A stretch of 64,000 nucleotides of DNA from CAVUBL01 sp963837945 (GTDB lineage: Bacteria > Acidobacteriota > Thermoanaerobaculia > Multivoradales > DATKCC01): NCBI GenBank assembly GCA_963837945.1, contig CAWIQD010000006.1, forward strand, positions 310,001 to 374,000. The letters run 5' to 3'. The notes under the pieces were generated by a model. That model saw only the letters and a program-made list of their open reading frames with translations. It searched no databases and had not been told where the DNA came from. Below are positions 36,601-45,642 of the stretch, piece by piece; position 1 is the stretch's first letter, and the number at the start of each line of letters is the position of its first letter. Made by a program: the position numbers and the translations under genes.

Positions 36601-39600
36601 AGACGCCCCAGGCCGAAGCCGCCGGGCGTCGGATCGTCGTAGGTCCAGGTCACCGTCTCGGTGGGCTCGCCGGCGAGGGAAGACGAGCTCGTGAGCGGCC
36701 GATCGTCGGCGTCGTAGGTGCGGGTCGTCGTGGCGCCCCGGGCGTCGGTCGTCGAGACGAGATTCCCGGCCGGGTCGTAGGCGTGCTCCGCGACGCCGGC
36801 GACGGGCGAATCCTCGCGTGCGAGGCGACCGAAATCGTCGTACCGGTAGGTCGTGGTGTTGCCGTTGGGGTCGGTCACCGAGGCGAGGTCGTCGGCGGCG
36901 TCGTAAGAGTAGGAGGTCGTCGCCACGCCTCCGGGCGCACCGGCGAGCGTCTGCGCGATCGTCTTGAGTCGGTGGAGGGCGTCGTAGGTGTACGTCGTGT
37001 TGGGGGAGGCGTGGTTCTCGTCCTGGACGGTCGAAAGGAGGCCGTCGGCGTCATAGGCGTTGACCGTCCGCGACCCTGCGGGCATCGGGTGAAGGACCCC
37101 GGTCAGGCGGTTGTGGACGTCGAAGGCGAAGTCCTCGCGGTGCTTCGTCGTCCACGAGGTGCACGGGGCGGCCGGCGCGTCGCACACCTGGTCTTCCTCG
37201 ACGGTCCGGTCGCCGATGTCGTTGAGGGTCAGGTGCCGGCGCTCGCGCTCGAGGCCCGCGGCGTCCACCCGGATCGTGTCGACCAGCCGGTTGGTGCCGT
37301 CCTCATAGCCGTAGGCGACGACGTTGCCTCGGGGCAGGACCGTCCGCACCAGGCGGTCGCGGCCGTCGAAGACGAACCGGGTCGTGTAATCGCTCTTCTC
37401 GCCGGGCACCCCCGGCACGGCGACGGAGGTCGAGCTCGTGACCCGCCCCCGGTCGTCGGTCTCCCGCCGCGTGAGGACGCCGTTGGGATCGGTCATAGTC
37501 CGGGCGGTGCCGAAGTCGTCGTAGTCGTCGAGCGTGGTTCCGAGGCCGACGGCGTCGGTCGTCGTCGCGAGGCGCCCCCGGCGGGCGAGATCGGGGTCGT
37601 CGTCGGGGTAGTAGGCCTGGCTGGTCACGTCCGCCACGTCGGTGCGCGGGCCGTCGACCGAGACGACGCGGTGGTCCCCGTCGAAGGAGGTGACGGTCGT
37701 GTACGTGGTGGCCGAGGCGTCGCTCGCCGCGAGGAAGCCCGACGCGGCGACGGTGAGCTCCGTCTCGTCGGCGTTCCAGGAGAAGGTGGTGATCTTGCGG
37801 CTCCCCGGCTGGGCGACCGAGGGCTCGTCCACCTGCGTCCGGAAGTTGGGCCAGGAGCCGTCGTCGTAGCGGAAGCGCGTGGTCCTCTCGTCCCCCGTGC
37901 CCTGGGCCTCGGTCCGCGAGGTCAGGTTGGCGTTGGCGTCGTAGCCGAAGACCGTCTTGTGGCCGCGGGCGTCGACGCGCGACGCGATCCGGTTGGAGCT
38001 CGTGTAGGTATAGCTCTGGTCGTCACTCGTCGCGCCGCCGCAGGTCGGGCAGTTGCCCAGGATCTCGGTCGGGAGGTACCGGCCGTGCTGGTAGTTGAGG
38101 GTGAAGACCGAGGTCTGAGAGATCGCCCCGTCGATCGCCGAGACGACCCGCGTCTTGCCGGCCGAGGGCGTGTCGTACTCGACGGTGACCAGGTCCCGGC
38201 CGGCCTCGGCAAAGGAGCTCGTGCCGCGGTCCCGAGCGTCGTAGCCGTGGCCCTCGAGGAGCGCCCCGGACTCGTCGCGCATGGCGGTCAGGAGGCGCGG
38301 CACGCCTTCCGAGTCCGCCTGGTACTCGAAGCTCCGCCACGGCGTCGCTCCCGGGTGGAGCGGGTCGTGGATCGCGCTGAGGGACCCATCTTGGTAGTCG
38401 AAGGTCCAGACCGCGCCGCCGGGAAGCTCGACACTCGCCAGGTGGTCGCCGTCGTAGCCGAAGGTGAGCGTCCGGCCTTCGGTGTCGGTGACCGTCGCCA
38501 AGTGTCCCGAGGCGTCGTAGGTCCCGGCGATCCGGTTGCCCCAGCGGTCGGTGGTCGAAAGCCAGCTCCCGGAGGCCGCGTCGTAGGCGGTCACCGTGCC
38601 GTCGAGGTCGGTCCGCAAGAGCTCCCTCCCCGAGGCCACCACCCGGGCCCGGAGCTCGCCCGGGCTCGACGCCTGCCAGCTCCCGTCCGCCTGGCGCTGG
38701 TAGATCTCCTCGTAGCCCTCGGGGGTGAGCCGGTAGAGGCGGCCTCCGCCCGGGCCGAGGGGCCGGAGCGTGTCCGAGAAGCTATGGGTCCAGCCGCGCC
38801 CGAGGGGCGACGACACGAGCCCCGGCGCCATGGGCCGCTCGCTGTGGCAGTCGAGGCTGAAGTCTAGGGTCATCGGATCCTGGGCGAGGCGGAACAGCGG
38901 CACCGTCACCGAGACGTCGCCCGAGCCCACGTTGACCGGAGCGCCGACGCCCGAGAGGGGGCAGCTCTTGCGGTCCGTGCACTCGCCGCCCGGGAGAGCC
39001 ATGGCCGGAGTGACCGCCGTGACCACCCCGGAGCTCGTCAGGTAGTCGATCCGCGCGAAGACCGTCGTGGCGCCGCCGCACGGGATCTTGATCCGCGTGT
39101 GCCAGGTGCCTTGCTCGTAGTAGATGAAGCCCCGGGCCAGGACGTCGACGACGTGGGACGGCGTGCCCAGGAAGAGCACCAGGTGGTCGCTGCTCACGAT
39201 GGGATCGTTGACGCAGGTGTAGAGCGGCGGCCAGTCGCCGGTGTTCTGGCAGAAGTAGTTCGGGGCGTCGTAGTCGACGACGACCTCGGCGCCGTCGCCC
39301 GTCGGCTCGGCGCGGAGTGAGATCGTGGGCTGCGAGGACCCCGGAGGGTGGAACGAGGTGCAGCAGGCGGGAGGTCCCACCAACACCGGCGCGTGGCAGG
39401 TCGACTCCGGGCTGTCGAAGCTCACCCGGTCCTGTTCCGTGAGCCCGTCGGACCACGTGGCCGGCGCCAGCGTGTCCGCGAAGCACTGCTGCGGAAACTC
39501 CCCGCAGCCACCGTGGAGAAGCGTGCAGCCCTGGCCCGCCACCGCTCCCGCGCCCGCCAGCACCGCCACGACCAAGAACAGCACAGCTCTACCGACGACG

Positions 39601-39632
39601 TACCGCACCCGAAGGACCATGACCACCCCCAC
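30599..39632 (-). CDS. RHS/YD-repeat polymorphic toxin with Ig-like insert (one frameshift)
   Basis: The protein would have about 3,000 residues. Parts in order: signal peptide (AVLFLVVAVLAGAGAVA); N-terminal domain; YD repeats (about residues 230-1265, e.g. GYDANANLTSRTEAQG); CarboxypepD-like repeats (about 1270-1610, e.g. GTVLGTLDGGPLPGASVTA); two copies of a domain starting VFVGYADNLR separated by an Ig-like unit; five more Ig-like repeats; then the RHS core (FTDHLGTPLLQTSAQQGIVW, RYLEPDPLGL). The C-terminal toxin-like domain has SHEELFFEDG and FNCQDWAGEVRKNY, a possible papain/NlpC-like His-Cys pair. A one-base shift near 31785 splits the frame before the core. The start is GTG 39632 or ATG 39620. 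Confidence 0.85.
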
Positions 39633-40266
39633 ATGTCATCTCGGATCGGCGCCGCGAAGAGGGCGATCGGACCCGGGCAAGCGCAAGCGCTCGAAGCCCG
39701 TCCGGTGCCTCTACGTGGCGACCGCCGGCTCGGCAGCCCGGATACCGGGCGTCAGGCCGGCAGAAGCTCCAAGAGATTGAAGTACTGAGGGCAAGCGTAG
39801 TCTGCTCGCGCTGAAGAATGCAAGTGCGCAAGGCTTGCTGGGGCGTGCAAGAGCGAGGTCACGTCTCGTTGGCGGACCCGGCCTGAGCTCGCTCGTCAAC
39901 TGAGGGGCCTTCGACGGGCATCCGGAGCCGGGCGGTTCGCCACCTGAGATCCACCTCGTCGGTTGTCTGGCCGTAGACCCGGTTCACCAGGTCGGGAAGT
40001 GGTCGGTCGATTCTCGATTGGCGCATCCCCTGGCGAGGATGTCGCGCTGCTGGCCAGGCCCTGCGAGACCGCCGCAGGGTGGGCCGTGGCGAGGAGAAGC
40101 CACAGCGCCAGCGGCGTGAAGGGCCGCCAGGATTTCTCAATGGCTGCCAGGTGCAGACCAGGCCATGGACCCCTGGGACCAGGGGATGGAGCCCCCGACC
40201 TAGAACCCACCGTCTAGGTCGCGAAGCACAGCTGCCTCCGTCGAATCGATGGCCGCGGGATGCGTC
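39633..40266. other. Intergenic: upstream of RHS, downstream of recombinase
   Basis: No well-supported gene. A minus-strand frame near 39896-40140 includes a hydrophobic stretch (FTPLALWLLLATAHPAAV) that could be a signal peptide, but start and SD are unconvincing. Two inverted repeats lie at 40170-40220. Confidence 0.45.
40170..40220. repeat. Two adjacent inverted repeats beside the recombinase
   Basis: CCCCTGG/CCAGGGG (40170-40185, 2-base loop) is followed by a perfect 8-bp stem GACCTAGA/TCTAGGTC (40197-40220, 8-base loop). Neither has a T-tract, so they are not ordinary terminators. They lie 45-95 bases beyond the recombinase stop. Confidence 0.55.
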
Positions 40267-41190
40267 TCAGTCGATCGCCGGCAGCCGGAGCGCCCGGGTC
40301 GCCTGGCGCTTCGTCCCGTCTCCCCGCCGGTCGTACTTGGCCGTCGTCACCGCGTCCGCGTGCCCGACGAGCTCCTGCACGGTGAGCAGGTCCACGCCCG
40401 CCGCCAGCAGCGAGCTGACGAACGCCCTCCTGAAGCCATGAGGCGTGATCCCCGCCAGCCCTGCCTGCCTCATCCGCCGCTTCAAGATGTACCAGACCGC
40501 CTCTCCTCGGAGCCTGGTGATCGGCACCTCCCCCGTGGACCTCACCGGGCAGAACAGCGGCCCGGGCTCACCCTCCCGGACCTCGACCCACGAGCACAGG
40601 TGGCGGCACACCGCCGCCGGGAGGTAGACGGTCCGATCTCTCCTCCCCTTCCCGGCTCGCACCCTGATCGCGCAGTCGAGGGCGTCGAAGTCGGCGAGGT
40701 CGAGACCGCACAGCTCGGCGCGGCGGAGACCGGCCCCGTAGAGCACCGCGAACAGGGCCGCGTCTCGTCTCCCGGCCGGGGATTCGTCCTCGGCGCAGAC
40801 CCGGAACAGCTCCGCCAGCTCGTCCGGCTCGACGGCCCGCCCCTTCGGCTGGACCCGGGCCTTGACGTTCTCGACGGCGGCGGCGCGGCGGTAGGTCTCC
40901 GCGTCCATCAGCCCCAACCGCCAGGCGGTCTTCAAGACGCCCCGCAGAGCAGACAGCATCTTGTTGACCGTGGCCGGGGCGTAGCGCTCGACGATGGCGC
41001 GCCGGACCCGGGCCGTGTGCTGGTAGGTCAGCCGCTCCCAGGGGAAGGTCCAGGGGTCGGCGTCCTCGCCGCCGAGGATCTCGGCGATCGTCTCCAGGGA
41101 GTGGCGGACGGCCCAGTAGGAGCCGCGGGAGAGGCTGTCGCGGTAGACAACGGCGGGGTTCTCTGGCTCAAGCTCGAGGGGAAGGGTCAT
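40267..41190 (-). CDS. Xer-type tyrosine recombinase
   Basis: The 307-residue product has a SAM-like N-terminal domain and the catalytic set: Arg156 or Arg157 in GAGLRRAELCGL, Lys181 in AGKGRRDRT, HGFRR (His251, Arg254), GHAD (His277) and Tyr286 in TAKYDRRG. GAGGA precedes the ATG. It is at the left end of a block flanked by genes with a shared promoter, so it is the probable integrase of that element. It is unrelated in layout to the DUF4102 integrases at 11333 and 20293. Confidence 0.92.
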   Translation of the reverse strand: MTLPLELEPENPAVVYRDSLSRGSYWAVRHSLETIAEILGGEDADPWTFPWERLTYQHTARVRRAIVERYAPATVNKMLSALRGVLKTAWRLGLMDAETYRRAAAVENVKARVQPKGRAVEPDELAELFRVCAEDESPAGRRDAALFAVLYGAGLRRAELCGLDLADFDALDCAIRVRAGKGRRDRTVYLPAAVCRHLCSWVEVREGEPGPLFCPVRSTGEVPITRLRGEAVWYILKRRMRQAGLAGITPHGFRRAFVSSLLAAGVDLLTVQELVGHADAVTTAKYDRRGDGTKRQATRALRLPAID

Positions 41191-41281
41191 CGTGGGGTCC
41201 TCGTGGTCAGGGGTCGAAGGTCTGGAGGGTGGGCACAGGGTCCAAGGTATGGCGGGCCGGTTCCGGTCTGTCTGCGGGTCT

Positions 41282-41296
41282 CTGACCGCCGGTCAG
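41282..41296. promoter_or_regulatory. 15-bp dyad upstream of the recombinase
   Basis: CTGACC-GCC-GGTCAG is a perfect palindrome about 95 bases before the recombinase ATG. It could be an operator for a dimeric repressor such as the XRE protein at 45001. Confidence 0.3.
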
Positions 41297-41385
41297 GGTC
41301 TGGGGTGTCTCATCCCTTGCCCTGGCCGGGGTCCCGGTCTCTGGTGCCCGCCCATGCCCTGGGGTCCGGGTCCAGAGACCGCCGC

Positions 41386-41613
41386 TCACCTGTGGGGCCG
41401 ATTCCAGCGGGCCAGGTACTGGTCCATCGCGAGGTCGATCCCCTGGTTGAGGCCCCGCAGGATGCGCTGGGCCATCCCGATCGCGGACGGGTTCACCTCG
41501 TCGGTCGTGGGGTCGTTCACGATGTCCTCGACCTGCTCGGTCACGGCGTCGCCCAGGCTCGCCCACCTCTTCGCGAACTCGATCAGGTCGCCGGCATCGG
41601 TCTCGTAGAGCAT
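41386..41613 (-). CDS. Small element protein, unknown
   Basis: The start at 41613 is set by AAGGAGAT eight bases upstream. The 75-residue acidic product (MLYETDAGDLIEFAKRWASL, then MAQRILRGLNQGIDLAMDQY) is helical with no recognised domain. It is transcribed from the shared-type promoter at 41661 with a leader of about 40 bases. Confidence 0.65.
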   Translation of the reverse strand: MLYETDAGDLIEFAKRWASLGDAVTEQVEDIVNDPTTDEVNPSAIGMAQRILRGLNQGIDLAMDQYLARWNRPHR

Positions 41614-41660
41614 CGGGATCTCCTTGTGCGGTGGGCTCCGTCGCCCGTTTCTGGTAAGCC

Positions 41661-41690
41661 ACCAGTACGGCGGAACGCGCCGGCTCGTCA
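41661..41690 (-). promoter_or_regulatory. Shared element promoter, copy a
   Basis: TTGACG, 18 bp, TACTGG on the minus strand. This is one of five promoters with the same hexamer pattern, the same 18-bp spacer and CG before TACT. Confidence 0.65.
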
Positions 41691-41798
41691 ACCAGGCAGG
41701 CGAAGAATGCCGCGAGGAAAGTCGAGGGCGACCCCGGGAAGATCGGCGGGGCTGGGTTCGTCGCGCGGCGGTCGAGACCGCGCACCGTCCAGACACCC

Positions 41799-42266
41799 TC
41801 ACTCCGCGTCAGGGAGGAGCCGGTGCCCCTGCGCCTTCAAGTTCCGGAGCCAGGTCCCGAGGAAGGCGTTCAGCTCGTGCTTCAGCCGGGGGACGACCTT
41901 CCCGGGCTCCGGGTAGACGCGCTGGTAGATGGGCGGGATCGACTGCTGGTAGGAGAGCGCCTCGACTAGTCCCGGCTGATCCCCCCGGGGCGGGAACACC
42001 CGGAGCACCATCTCGGGGTCCTGGCAGAGGTCGCCGTTCATCTCGACGTAGTGCCCGAGGGAGAGGACCATTGCATCGGTCGCCCGGTCCTGCGACAGCA
42101 CCTCGACGACGAGGTCCATCAGGCCGGGGGCCTGGAGCCGGTAGACGACGCCCGACCGGAGGTCAGGGAGGGGCTGATCGAGGATCTCCTCCAGCCGGCG
42201 GTAGTTCCGCTCGTAGAGGAACAGGCCATGGCCGGGGGCATGGGTCGATCGGCGAGATCTCGGCAT
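41799..42266 (-). CDS. DUF6908/DUF1249-like protein
   Basis: The ATG at 42266 lies six bases after the -10 box of its promoter and has no SD, so a leaderless mRNA is predicted. The 155-residue product has NYRRLEEILDQPLPDLRSGV, YRLQAPGLMDLVVEVLSQ, LSLGHYVEMNGDLCQDPEMV and a C-terminal RLKHELNAFLGTWLRNLKAQ. I associate this order with DUF6908/DUF1249-type proteins of mobile elements; the function is unknown. Confidence 0.65.
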   Translation of the reverse strand: MPRSRRSTHAPGHGLFLYERNYRRLEEILDQPLPDLRSGVVYRLQAPGLMDLVVEVLSQDRATDAMVLSLGHYVEMNGDLCQDPEMVLRVFPPRGDQPGLVEALSYQQSIPPIYQRVYPEPGKVVPRLKHELNAFLGTWLRNLKAQGHRLLPDAE

Positions 42267-42272
42267 GCCCCA

Positions 42273-42302
42273 CCAGTACGGCGGTCGGCCGGCAGATGTC
42301 AA
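42273..42302 (-). promoter_or_regulatory. Shared element promoter, copy b
   Basis: TTGACA, 18 bp, TACTGG. The gene's ATG is the seventh base after the -10 box. Confidence 0.7.
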
Positions 42303-42379
42303 CCACGAAGACGCGGGGAATCTCGCCGCTGACGAGATCGGCCGGGAGGACGGCTTCGGGGAACGCTCGTGAGAGAGGT

Positions 42380-42505
42380 CTACAGCTCCTCGTCCTCCAC
42401 GGGGTACTCCGCGTCAGCTTTTGATCCCGAGGGCGTGGTCACCTCCCGGAGCACTGCGGAGACGCCCCGCTCGATCTCCCGGGCGATGGTCTCGGCCAAG
42501 CCGAG
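42380..42505 (-). pseudogene. C-terminal remnant of an XRE regulator
   Basis: The minus-strand frame reads LAETIAREIERGVSAVLREV and ends YPVEDEEL. It matches the C-terminus of the XRE protein at 45001 (LAETIAREIERGVSAVLREL, ending YPLDDEL). The DNA match includes the flanking GAGAGAGGTCTACAGCTC. The HTH part is missing. Confidence 0.75.
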
Positions 42506-42629
42506 ATTCCCGCGCCGGAATGATCGCGAAGAAACCCCGAGGAGTTTCGAGATCAGCCCTGCGTGCTACGCGGGCCCGCCGCCCGCGAGCGCCTCTCGGC
42601 CGAACTCGGCAAGCATGAGAAGGGCCAGA

Positions 42630-43172
42630 TCAAGACCTTGCTCCTGACCGATCGGAAGTCAACGTCAGCGAAAGGTTATAGTAAACCGCTACCGGGCGGC
42701 CTTCGAGCTTCGCCGGCTCAAAGCGGTAGGCTCGAAGCGCCTCCACGATGCGCTCTTCCAGGGCTTGAGTCGTGATGCCGGCAAGGGCAGGCGCGCGGAG
42801 CACTTCCGCTCGCGCCACCCGGCCCGACTCGGTGAGCACCGCGTGGACGAGAATACGCTGGGCTCGAATTTCCGATGGGGCGAGCGGCACCAGCACGGGG
42901 ACCTGGCGAAGCAGCACCGGGAAATCCAGCCGGACCTGATGGTAGATCCTGTGGCCCTCGAGCTGCTGATCCTCGGCTTCGTCGACTGTGAGCCAAGGCC
43001 CCGGTTCCCCTTGGGACTCCGCCGCCCTTTCGTGGGGCACCCCGGACCGGTCTGCCGCGGAATGGCGACCACCTCGGTGTTGGGGGAGAGTCTCAGCGCC
43101 AGGGCCACATGCTGCGAGGCAGCAAGCGAGGACCGCGAGGCCTTCGAGCTTTGCCCGCCAGCCGGGTCTCAC
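42630..43172 (-). CDS. TonB C-terminal-like lipoprotein
   Basis: The 180-residue product has a lipoprotein-like start (LAVLACCLAACGPG), a low-complexity linker and a TonB_C-like domain. The domain has ILVHAVLTESGRVARAEVLR, ALEERIVEALRAYRFEPAKL and VAVYYNLSLTL. The ATG overlaps the stop of the preceding gene (ATGA). Lone TonB_C domains occur in energy transducers and in envelope proteins. No TonB-type membrane anchor with ExbBD genes is nearby, so transport energisation is not supported. Confidence 0.75.
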   Translation of the reverse strand: MRPGWRAKLEGLAVLACCLAACGPGAETLPQHRGGRHSAADRSGVPHERAAESQGEPGPWLTVDEAEDQQLEGHRIYHQVRLDFPVLLRQVPVLVPLAPSEIRAQRILVHAVLTESGRVARAEVLRAPALAGITTQALEERIVEALRAYRFEPAKLEGRPVAVYYNLSLTLTSDRSGARS

Positions 43173-44017
43173 GGGTCTTGCCGAGCCTCACGACCAGGGA
43201 CCGCTTCGAACTGGGCGAAGGCGTCTTGGCCCAGGGACATGAGGCGCGCCCCGGCTTGCGCGACTCCTCGAAGCGTATCTGCTCGGCGAGCTCGGGAGAG
43301 ATCGTTCCGGAACGAGAGGCGTTTTGAGGGCGAAGTGAGGAGGAAGAGTGCCCCGGTCCGACCATCGACCAGGTAGACCCTGGGACCGTTCCGCATCGCT
43401 ACACAGGGAGTCACCTCGTCGCACCCCGGCAAGCCCCACGTGGTGACGTACTCGGCGTCTCGAGCCCCAGGCGCAACCGCCCGCACAGAGGCTGTAGCGG
43501 TCGAGAGGTCCATCATCGGCGCCAAGGAACCGTCGACAGGCCGAAGTCGGAGCTTCCCGACATGGCCCACGTTGTCGACCGTCGCTCGCACTAGCTCGTC
43601 GCCCGTGCTTGTGTCGAAGATGCGCAGCACCGACCAAGTCTCTCGAGCCTTGCGGGAGCCGCAGCGAAGAGGAGTCCAGTCTTCGACCTTGACGACTTCG
43701 TAGCGGACTTGATTCGTCTCCAGAGCCGTCAGGAGGCGCAGCTGCTCGGGCGGAATCTCCGTGTTCGGCGTGTCCCGAAAGGCGTTCATGTGGTAGACGA
43801 CGAAGTCCTCGAAAACCTCTTGGGGCGTAGTAGGAAACGGGTGCGGCGTGTAGAGGGGTGTATCAGGCGCAGCGGCCCGAACCGCGGCAGCGTACTTGGC
43901 TCGGGCGCTCGCCGCAGGGCCAGTCGTCGCGCACGGCTCGAGACTCCAGGGCTTGGATTGCGCGGTGGCAGCAGTGCAGAACAGCAGGACGAAAAGGAAG
44001 ATCGTGAATCGCTTCAT
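43169..44017 (-). CDS. Exported protein, unknown
   Basis: The 282-residue product has a clear signal peptide (MKRFTIFLFVLLFCTAATAQ). The mature part has no recognised domain; features are CDEVTPCVAMRNGPRVYLVD and several Cys that could form disulfides. It is translationally coupled to the TonB_C-like lipoprotein. Both are probably envelope cargo of the element. Confidence 0.7.
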   Translation of the reverse strand: MKRFTIFLFVLLFCTAATAQSKPWSLEPCATTGPAASARAKYAAAVRAAAPDTPLYTPHPFPTTPQEVFEDFVVYHMNAFRDTPNTEIPPEQLRLLTALETNQVRYEVVKVEDWTPLRCGSRKARETWSVLRIFDTSTGDELVRATVDNVGHVGKLRLRPVDGSLAPMMDLSTATASVRAVAPGARDAEYVTTWGLPGCDEVTPCVAMRNGPRVYLVDGRTGALFLLTSPSKRLSFRNDLSRARRADTLRGVAQAGARLMSLGQDAFAQFEAVPGREARQDP

Positions 44018-44081
44018 GGTGGCTTGTCCTCTGGGCTTTGGGTTCGTAGCTCAAGTGAGTCAATTCGGCGCGTCGCTCAGC

Positions 44082-44768
44082 TCAGTAGTCGCGATGGATG
44101 CCACCTATACCTCCTCCTCCACCTGTGACGACGCTGCCACCATAGGTGGTCAGGTTATACGACCAGGATCCGATCGCGCTGGACGACGCGATCTGTTCGC
44201 AGGTGCTCCCGGGAGGACAGCTCACGTCCTGCCAGAGATCTGCGGAGTAGGGGTCGTTCGCTATTGTGCTGGGGTCATGAAAGTAGACGTAATCCCACTG
44301 GTAGTTGCCGTCGGCGTTGGTGTGCCACTGACCGCCGTTGATGACGCCGGCATGCAATCCGCCTCTCAGGATCGCGATGACGGGGACGCCGGCATCGATG
44401 GACGTGATTTGACGGCTGAAGAAGCTTGCATACTCCGTGTCACCCGCCAGGTCGTCGATGGCATCGTAGGTGTTCGTGAAGTGATTGACAGCATTCGCGA
44501 TGACTTGCTGAGAGGCGCCGCATGTGGTTCCTCCCATCCATGAGCTGATTGTTTGCTGGGAGATCTCTGGCAGACCGTCGTAGAGCCGCCACATCAACAC
44601 CGAAGCCGGCCCGCAATCGAAGGAATTCGGGTCTTGGGCTCTGTAGGGTACCCCTAACATCACGTCGGGGTTGCTGCCGACGTCACCGCAGCTGATAGCG
44701 AGCAAAGGTAGTGCAACGACTAGGAGCTCCCAACGAACGAGAGCACGTCCTCTTCGGCCCAGGGTCAT
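44082..44768 (-). CDS. C39-like cysteine peptidase-fold lipoprotein
   Basis: The ATG at 44768 follows GGGAGGAGAAG. The 228-residue product has a lipoprotein signal with lipobox AISC (Cys27). Its papain-like domain has Cys52 in SFDCGPASVLMW, His139 in GGLHAGVINGG and Asp165 in VYFHDPS, which is the C39/peptidase_C39_2 catalytic arrangement. The C-terminus is Gly-rich (VVTGGGGGIGGIHRDY). It should act outside the cytoplasmic membrane, and no transporter that would use a C39 leader peptidase is present. The substrate is unknown. Confidence 0.82.
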   Translation of the reverse strand: MTLGRRGRALVRWELLVVALPLLAISCGDVGSNPDVMLGVPYRAQDPNSFDCGPASVLMWRLYDGLPEISQQTISSWMGGTTCGASQQVIANAVNHFTNTYDAIDDLAGDTEYASFFSRQITSIDAGVPVIAILRGGLHAGVINGGQWHTNADGNYQWDYVYFHDPSTIANDPYSADLWQDVSCPPGSTCEQIASSSAIGSWSYNLTTYGGSVVTGGGGGIGGIHRDY

Positions 44769-45000
44769 CTTCTCCTCCCTTAGCCCGTTATTGCGCATAG
44801 GTTGCGTATCCATGGCTACCGTAGTGATAACACATCGAAGCACGCCAGTCAAAGACTCCGGGGCAGAGACCGTCCCCCTGCGGTGGGGAACGCAGGCAAC
44901 AACCCGGACTGACGCCCTCGTGTTCCGGGTGGAAGAATCCCGGAACCCCCCGTCCGCATGGACCTGTTCCGGGTGTTCCGGCTCAGACGGGGAGAGAGGT

Positions 45001-45402
45001 CTACAGCTCGTCGTCGAGCGGGTAGTCGTCGCCCGGTCTCGAGCGTGGCGATCCGTCCAGCTCCCGGAGGACTGCTGAGACACCCCGCTCGATCTCCCTG
45101 GCGATCGTCTCGGCGAGGCAGAGGACCTGATCGCTGGCCGTGTCCACCCCGCCGGCCGCCGCCCCTCGCAGGTGGTCGATCCACTGGACGTGCCGCACGG
45201 TCGCTTCCCAGGCCCGGTCGGACAACCCGAGCGCCGGGAGCATCTTCTCCAGGTTGTCAGGGCCGATTGCCAGCCTGCCCTGCTCGTAGCCGGAGATCGT
45301 CGCCTTGTTGACTCCGGAGAGGCGGGCGAGGTCTCTCTGGCTCATCCCCCGGTAGATCCGCAGGACAGCCAGGGCTCGGCCACGGGTGGGGCGGGTGCTC
45401 AT
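45001..45402 (-). CDS. XRE-family repressor
   Basis: The 133-residue product has an XRE HTH (MSQRDLARLSGVNKATISGY, then EQGRLAIGPDNLEKMLPALG) and a C-terminal helical part (LAETIAREIERGVSAVLREL). Its ATG overlaps the stop of a 26-codon upstream frame that begins at the promoter (ATGA). It is the best candidate to control the five shared promoters of the element; that link is inferred. Confidence 0.88.
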   Translation of the reverse strand: MSTRPTRGRALAVLRIYRGMSQRDLARLSGVNKATISGYEQGRLAIGPDNLEKMLPALGLSDRAWEATVRHVQWIDHLRGAAAGGVDTASDQVLCLAETIAREIERGVSAVLRELDGSPRSRPGDDYPLDDEL

Positions 45403-45479
45403 GGGCGGACCCCTGGGGAGCTGGACGGCGGGCTGGTGCTGGCCGGGGTGGTCCCGGTGGTGCTTGTCTGGTGGATCAT
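45399..45479 (-). CDS. Leader peptide frame upstream of the repressor
   Basis: The ATG at 45479 is nine bases after the -10 box. The 26-residue frame (MIHQTSTTGTTPASTSPPSS) is rich in Ser, Thr and Pro and overlaps the repressor ATG by four bases. It may serve to deliver ribosomes to the repressor start, which lacks an SD of its own. Confidence 0.4.
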   Translation of the reverse strand: MIHQTSTTGTTPASTSPPSSSPGVRP

Positions 45480-45487
45480 GGGCACCA

Positions 45488-45517
45488 GGAGTACGGGGTC
45501 CGGCCGGTGGGTGTCAA
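45488..45517 (-). promoter_or_regulatory. Shared element promoter, copy c
   Basis: TTGACA, 18 bp, TACTCC, upstream of the leader peptide and XRE repressor. Confidence 0.7.
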
Positions 45518-45642
45518 CGGGGCCGAGATGGACGATCCACAGACCCTGTGGGGTCGATTGGTCGGCCGGACAGACCCGCCCCACGAGCCAAGAGGGCGGC
45601 CGTCACCCGGACGACTCGCCCCCTTGTCCCTTGCAGCACGGA

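Noticed and set aside
32733..38867. A 2,044-codon open frame on the plus strand opposite the RHS gene
   Set aside because: It is antisense to the YD-repeat and Ig-repeat gene, is almost only Arg/Gly/Ala/Val/Glu, and has no motif or SD. Long mirror frames are expected in GC-rich coding DNA with biased codons.
39896..40210. Small exported protein on the minus strand upstream of the RHS region
   Set aside because: A hydrophobic stretch is present but the start lacks an SD, the rest is low-complexity, and another frame is open through the same bases.
42563..42775. Short plus-strand frame beginning MLRGPAARERLSAELGKHEK
   Set aside because: It overlaps the real TonB_C-like gene on the other strand and lacks an SD; at most it is a remnant that I cannot identify.
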